7,332 nt of DNA. It comes from WFTC01 sp047635955. Its GTDB lineage: Bacteria > Patescibacteriota > Gracilibacteria > UBA1369 > 2-02-FULL-48-14. Under the pieces are notes generated by a model that searched no databases, was not told the DNA's origin, and worked only from the letters and a program-made list of their open reading frames with translations. Positions 5,630 to 7,332 of this stretch are shown one piece after another (positions within the stretch are counted from its first letter, which is position 1; every line of letters begins with the position of its first letter). The stretch spans positions 1-7,332 of the forward strand of contig JBLIGW010000053.1 in the NCBI GenBank assembly GCA_047635955.1, read 5' to 3'. The position numbers and the translations under genes are program-made.

Positions 5630-5646
5630 ATTGCCAATACGGCAAT
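5630..5646. other. Short inverted repeat ATTGCC-N5-GGCAAT
   Basis: ATTGCC (5630-5635) and GGCAAT (5641-5646) are perfect 6-bp arms around AATAC. It is too short and has no T-tract to be a terminator; it could be an operator for a dimeric regulator or a small hairpin. Function unknown. Confidence 0.35.
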
Positions 5647-5685
5647 AGCTTCAAAAGCCCTTTCAGATGCGGGTAAATCAACTTT

Positions 5686-5716
5686 GACTAGTCGAAAATA
5701 GTGTGGTCAACTAGTC
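5686..5716. promoter_or_regulatory. Second pair of GAYTAGTC-type sites in the dnaJ/S-layer region
   Basis: GACTAGTC at 5686-5693 (in TTGACTAGTCGAAAA) and AACTAGTC at 5709-5716 have centres 23 bp apart, the same spacing as two site pairs in the 3174-3322 array. They lie between the dnaJ-proximal cluster and the presumed S-layer promoter. Confidence 0.55.
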
Positions 5717-5904
5717 AAGAACTGGTGTATGTATTCATTTACTGTGTCAAGTTTGATACGGGTGACCATTGAAAAAGCTTGAATCTGTAGACAATCTTGT
5801 TAAGATCTCCGAAGTTCATTTAAAAGGGCTTCAACTCCAATTTTAACCTGAAGTTTGTAAGGTCATGGTTGAATCTATTGTCAACGAAAACTCTGAAACA
5901 AAGC

Positions 5905-5925
5905 GACTGGTCTAGACGTTATAAT
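5905..5925 (+). promoter_or_regulatory. Probable S-layer gene promoter with a degenerate palindrome next to the -10
   Basis: A perfect TATAAT lies at 5920-5925. No strong -35 exists at 16-18 nt; GAAACA (5895-5900) at 19 nt is the best, so an activator or alternative upstream contact may be needed. GACTGGTC (5905-5912), one mismatch from GACTAGTC, lies in the spacer, and the palindrome GTCTAGAC (5910-5917) overlaps it. A start near 5932 would give a leader of about 250 nt before the ATG at 6181. Confidence 0.5.
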
Positions 5926-5989
5926 AGACAGTTAGCACACAAAGCTACTTACGAAACTTAAATACTTCGTTCCTTGAAAACTCGGCACA

Positions 5990-6040
5990 TGGCAGTTTGT
6001 CTGCCAATACGTACAAATAAAGAGTCAAAACAAACTCTTT
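5990..6040 (+). other. Two hairpins in the S-layer mRNA leader, the second attenuator-like
   Basis: TGGCAG (5990-5995) pairs with CTGCCA (6001-6006) around a five-base loop. Then AAAGAGT (6019-6025) pairs with ACTCTTT (6034-6040) around CAAAACAA, followed by a T/A-rich tract to 6050. The second resembles a weak intrinsic terminator or attenuator, but its stem is AT-rich and the tail alternates T and A, so strong termination is doubtful. Confidence 0.4.
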
Positions 6041-6124
6041 TATATATATACTCACGAAATACTGCTCTGATAGGTCGAAGCGGTATGAGAAAACAAAGAC
6101 CTTGCTTATTCTAAATTCTGCATA

Positions 6125-6152
6125 TTCTGTACTTTTATTCTGTTGTACAGAA
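6125..6152 (+). other. Hairpin 28 nt before the S-layer start codon
   Basis: TTCTGTAC (6125-6132) and GTACAGAA (6145-6152) are perfect 8-bp inverted arms around 12 bases. The sequence from here to the ATG is almost all A and T, with no Shine-Dalgarno. The hairpin could protect the 5' end of a processed mRNA or affect ribosome entry; it could also be an operator. Confidence 0.45.
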
Positions 6153-6180
6153 AACTTATTTTAATTATATATCCTATATT

Positions 6181-7332
6181 ATGGACATCTCTTTCGTACT
6201 TCGAAAGTTCCGAAAGTCTATTTCTGGATTCACGATACTTGCACTCCTTGCTACTTTTGTTAGCTTTGTAGGAGTTGCTCAAGCATCGACCTTCCCTGAT
6301 ACGGATGGTCACTGGGGAGAAGCTTATATTGAAGCTCTCGCTGATGCTGGTGTTGTGTCTGGAAATGACGACGGTACTTTCAACCCTGATGGAACACTTT
6401 TACGAGCTGAACTAGCTAAAATGCTAGTTGAAGCTTACACGGAAGGACTCGTCGAAGACGCGTCTAACCCTTACAGCGACGTTGCTGATTCAGATTGGTA
6501 CGTAGACTACGCAGCTTCTGCTTATTCTTACGGAATCATGACTGGTGAAGCTAGTGGCGAATTCAATGGAGCTGGTACGGTAAACCGTGCAACTCTAATG
6601 CAAGCCGTTTACAACGCTGCTGGTCTCTCTCCTGCTGGTCAAGACCTTCCATTTAACGATGTGATGGATTCAGACTGGTTCTACGACGCTGTTGACGCCG
6701 GTTACTGGTGGTCAATCGTTGACGGAGAAGACGAAGATACATTCAATCCTGCTGGATTGGCTTCTCGTGCTGCTGCATCAAAAGTTATTTATAACGGATG
6801 GTACCCAGTAGAACGTGAAGGTGAAGAAGAAGAAGAAGGTGAAGAAGAAGAAGAATCTACTACTTCAGAAGGAACACTTATGATGAGTGTTGCTTCTGAT
6901 ACACCTGATTCAGCTACACTTCCAAGTGGAGCTACTTCTGTAGAACTTTTCGCAGTTGATATGACTGCTGAAGATGACGATGTTAATCTCGACGAGGTTA
7001 CATTCAATCACTACGGAGTTTCTTCACTTTCTTCTACTCACTCAGTTTACGTTTACTACGAAATGGACGGTGCACAAGTACGTGCTAGTTCAGGACAAAG
7101 CGTAAGCACATCAACTCATGATGTTACTTTCAACAATCTTGATATCGAGATTGAAGAAGATGAAACAGTTCGAATCTCAATTCGACTTGATGTTGGTACT
7201 GTTACTGCAACTGGAGAAGTTGGATTCCAAATCGAATCTGCTGACATGGTTGACGCTGACGGTGCAGATGTAAGCGGAGACTTTGCCCTTCAAGGTAATC
7301 TCTTCGACCTTTCAACTACAGCCGCTGGTACT
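6181..7332 (+). CDS. S-layer protein with three SLH domains, cut by window end
   Basis: Exported surface-layer protein, N-terminal 384 codons only. It has a signal peptide: basic LRKFRKS (7-13), hydrophobic core about 16-32, and cleavage probably after VAQA at residue 35. Three SLH domains follow at about 38-86 (FPDTDGHWGEAYIEAL, GTFNPDGTLLRAELAK), 98-148 (YSDVADSDWYVDYAAS, NRATLMQAVYNAAG) and 157-206 (FNDVMDSDWFYDAV, TFNPAGLASRAAASKVIY). They are joined by an acidic linker of Glu/Gly (211-225) to a Ser/Thr/Asp-rich, beta-strand-like body from about 230 on. Family knowledge: SLH domains anchor proteins non-covalently to cell-wall polymers. Frequent C-ending codons for Asn and Tyr, compared with the minus-strand genes, suggest high expression. 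The ATG at 6181 precedes a normal signal peptide. No ribosome-binding run is visible; the upstream leader is long and structured. Confidence 0.93.
   Translation, partial: MDISFVLRKFRKSISGFTILALLATFVSFVGVAQASTFPDTDGHWGEAYIEALADAGVVSGNDDGTFNPDGTLLRAELAKMLVEAYTEGLVEDASNPYSDVADSDWYVDYAASAYSYGIMTGEASGEFNGAGTVNRATLMQAVYNAAGLSPAGQDLPFNDVMDSDWFYDAVDAGYWWSIVDGEDEDTFNPAGLASRAAASKVIYNGWYPVEREGEEEEEGEEEEESTTSEGTLMMSVASDTPDSATLPSGATSVELFAVDMTAEDDDVNLDEVTFNHYGVSSLSSTHSVYVYYEMDGAQVRASSGQSVSTSTHDVTFNNLDIEIEEDETVRISIRLDVGTVTATGEVGFQIESADMVDADGADVSGDFALQGNLFDLSTTAAGT
6820..6855 (+). repeat. Tandem 18-bp repeat encoding the acidic Glu/Gly linker
   Basis: GGTGAAGAAGAAGAAGAA occurs twice without a gap (6820-6837, 6838-6855), giving two Gly-Glu5 units between the SLH domains and the protein body. 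Such a pure GAA tract can change length by slippage, always in steps of a codon, so linker length may vary between strains. Confidence 0.85.

Larger units (their letters stand above)
5325..6180. other. 856-base divergent intergenic region between dnaJ and the S-layer gene
   Basis: No convincing protein gene was found on either strand. Besides the sites listed separately, it holds: a direct repeat ACATGTT (5581-5587, 5593-5599) beside the palindrome TGTTTAAACA; a repeat TTGAATCT (5779-5786, 5869-5876); a widely spaced inverted repeat AAGCCCTTT (5655-5663) and AAAGGGCTT (5823-5831); and the palindrome GTCTAGAC (5910-5917). A weak promoter-like pair, TTCACT at 5598-5603 and AATAAT at 5623-5628 (19-nt spacer), could start a small RNA, but nothing more supports one. 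No clear promoter for dnaJ was found on the minus strand; TAATAT (5393-5388) is only a weak -10 candidate. Confidence 0.6.

Noticed and set aside
5655..5831. Structured small RNA (6S-like) closed by AAGCCCTTT/AAAGGGCTT
   Set aside because: Only one 9-bp pairing 159 bases apart supports it. The flanking bases do not extend the stem and no promoter/terminator pair frames it.
6106..6312. Minus-strand open frame of 68 codons across the S-layer start
   Set aside because: It is antisense to the signal peptide and first SLH domain, is rich in Arg/Lys/Ser/Asn as expected for a reversed AT-rich leader, and has no family features.
6789..7007. Minus-strand Ser-rich open frame of 72 codons
   Set aside because: The Ser runs are the reverse complement of the GAA repeat of the S-layer linker.

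Overview
The window looks like bacterial chromosome from an uncultivated lineage. Candidate Phyla Radiation (Patescibacteria) is my best guess: the DNA is moderately AT-rich, there is an SLH-domain surface protein with an Asp/Glu/Thr/Ser-rich exported body, the genes are short and compact, and none of the six protein starts is preceded by a recognisable Shine-Dalgarno run. The genes read through with the standard code and no in-frame TGA was met. The lineage is an inference; there is no rRNA or other phylogenetic marker here to settle it.

Layout. Positions 3089 down to 1 (minus strand) hold a three-gene operon: a small MerR/excisionase-type helix-turn-helix protein with a coiled-coil tail, a fold-type-I aminotransferase-like protein that has lost the PLP lysine, and a glutamate dehydrogenase whose last residues lie beyond the window edge. 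Positions 3090-3354 form a divergent control region with a good minus-strand promoter, a duplicated promoter/leader segment and six copies of a short palindrome, consensus GAYTAGTC. On the plus strand follow an unknown protein of about five membrane segments (3355-3960) and a tRNA-Lys(UUU) with its own promoter and an intrinsic terminator. A complete dnaJ (5324-4206, minus) converges on the tRNA. An 856-base region (5325-6180) then separates dnaJ from the divergent S-layer gene (6181 to the window end). It carries more GAYTAGTC sites, other short repeats, a TATAAT box and several hairpins in what would be the S-layer mRNA leader.

The most interesting signal is the palindrome family. Six perfect GACTAGTC copies and at least eight one- or few-mismatch relatives lie in this 7.3 kb: in front of and inside the helix-turn-helix gene, and between dnaJ and the S-layer gene. 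About 0.1 perfect copies would be expected by chance. The simplest reading is that the encoded helix-turn-helix protein binds them, controlling itself, the glutamate operon, the membrane protein and the surface-layer gene. The alternative is a RacA-like DNA-anchoring protein with many dispersed sites. Both readings are inference. The second notable item is the apparently inactive aminotransferase relative sitting between the regulator and glutamate dehydrogenase.
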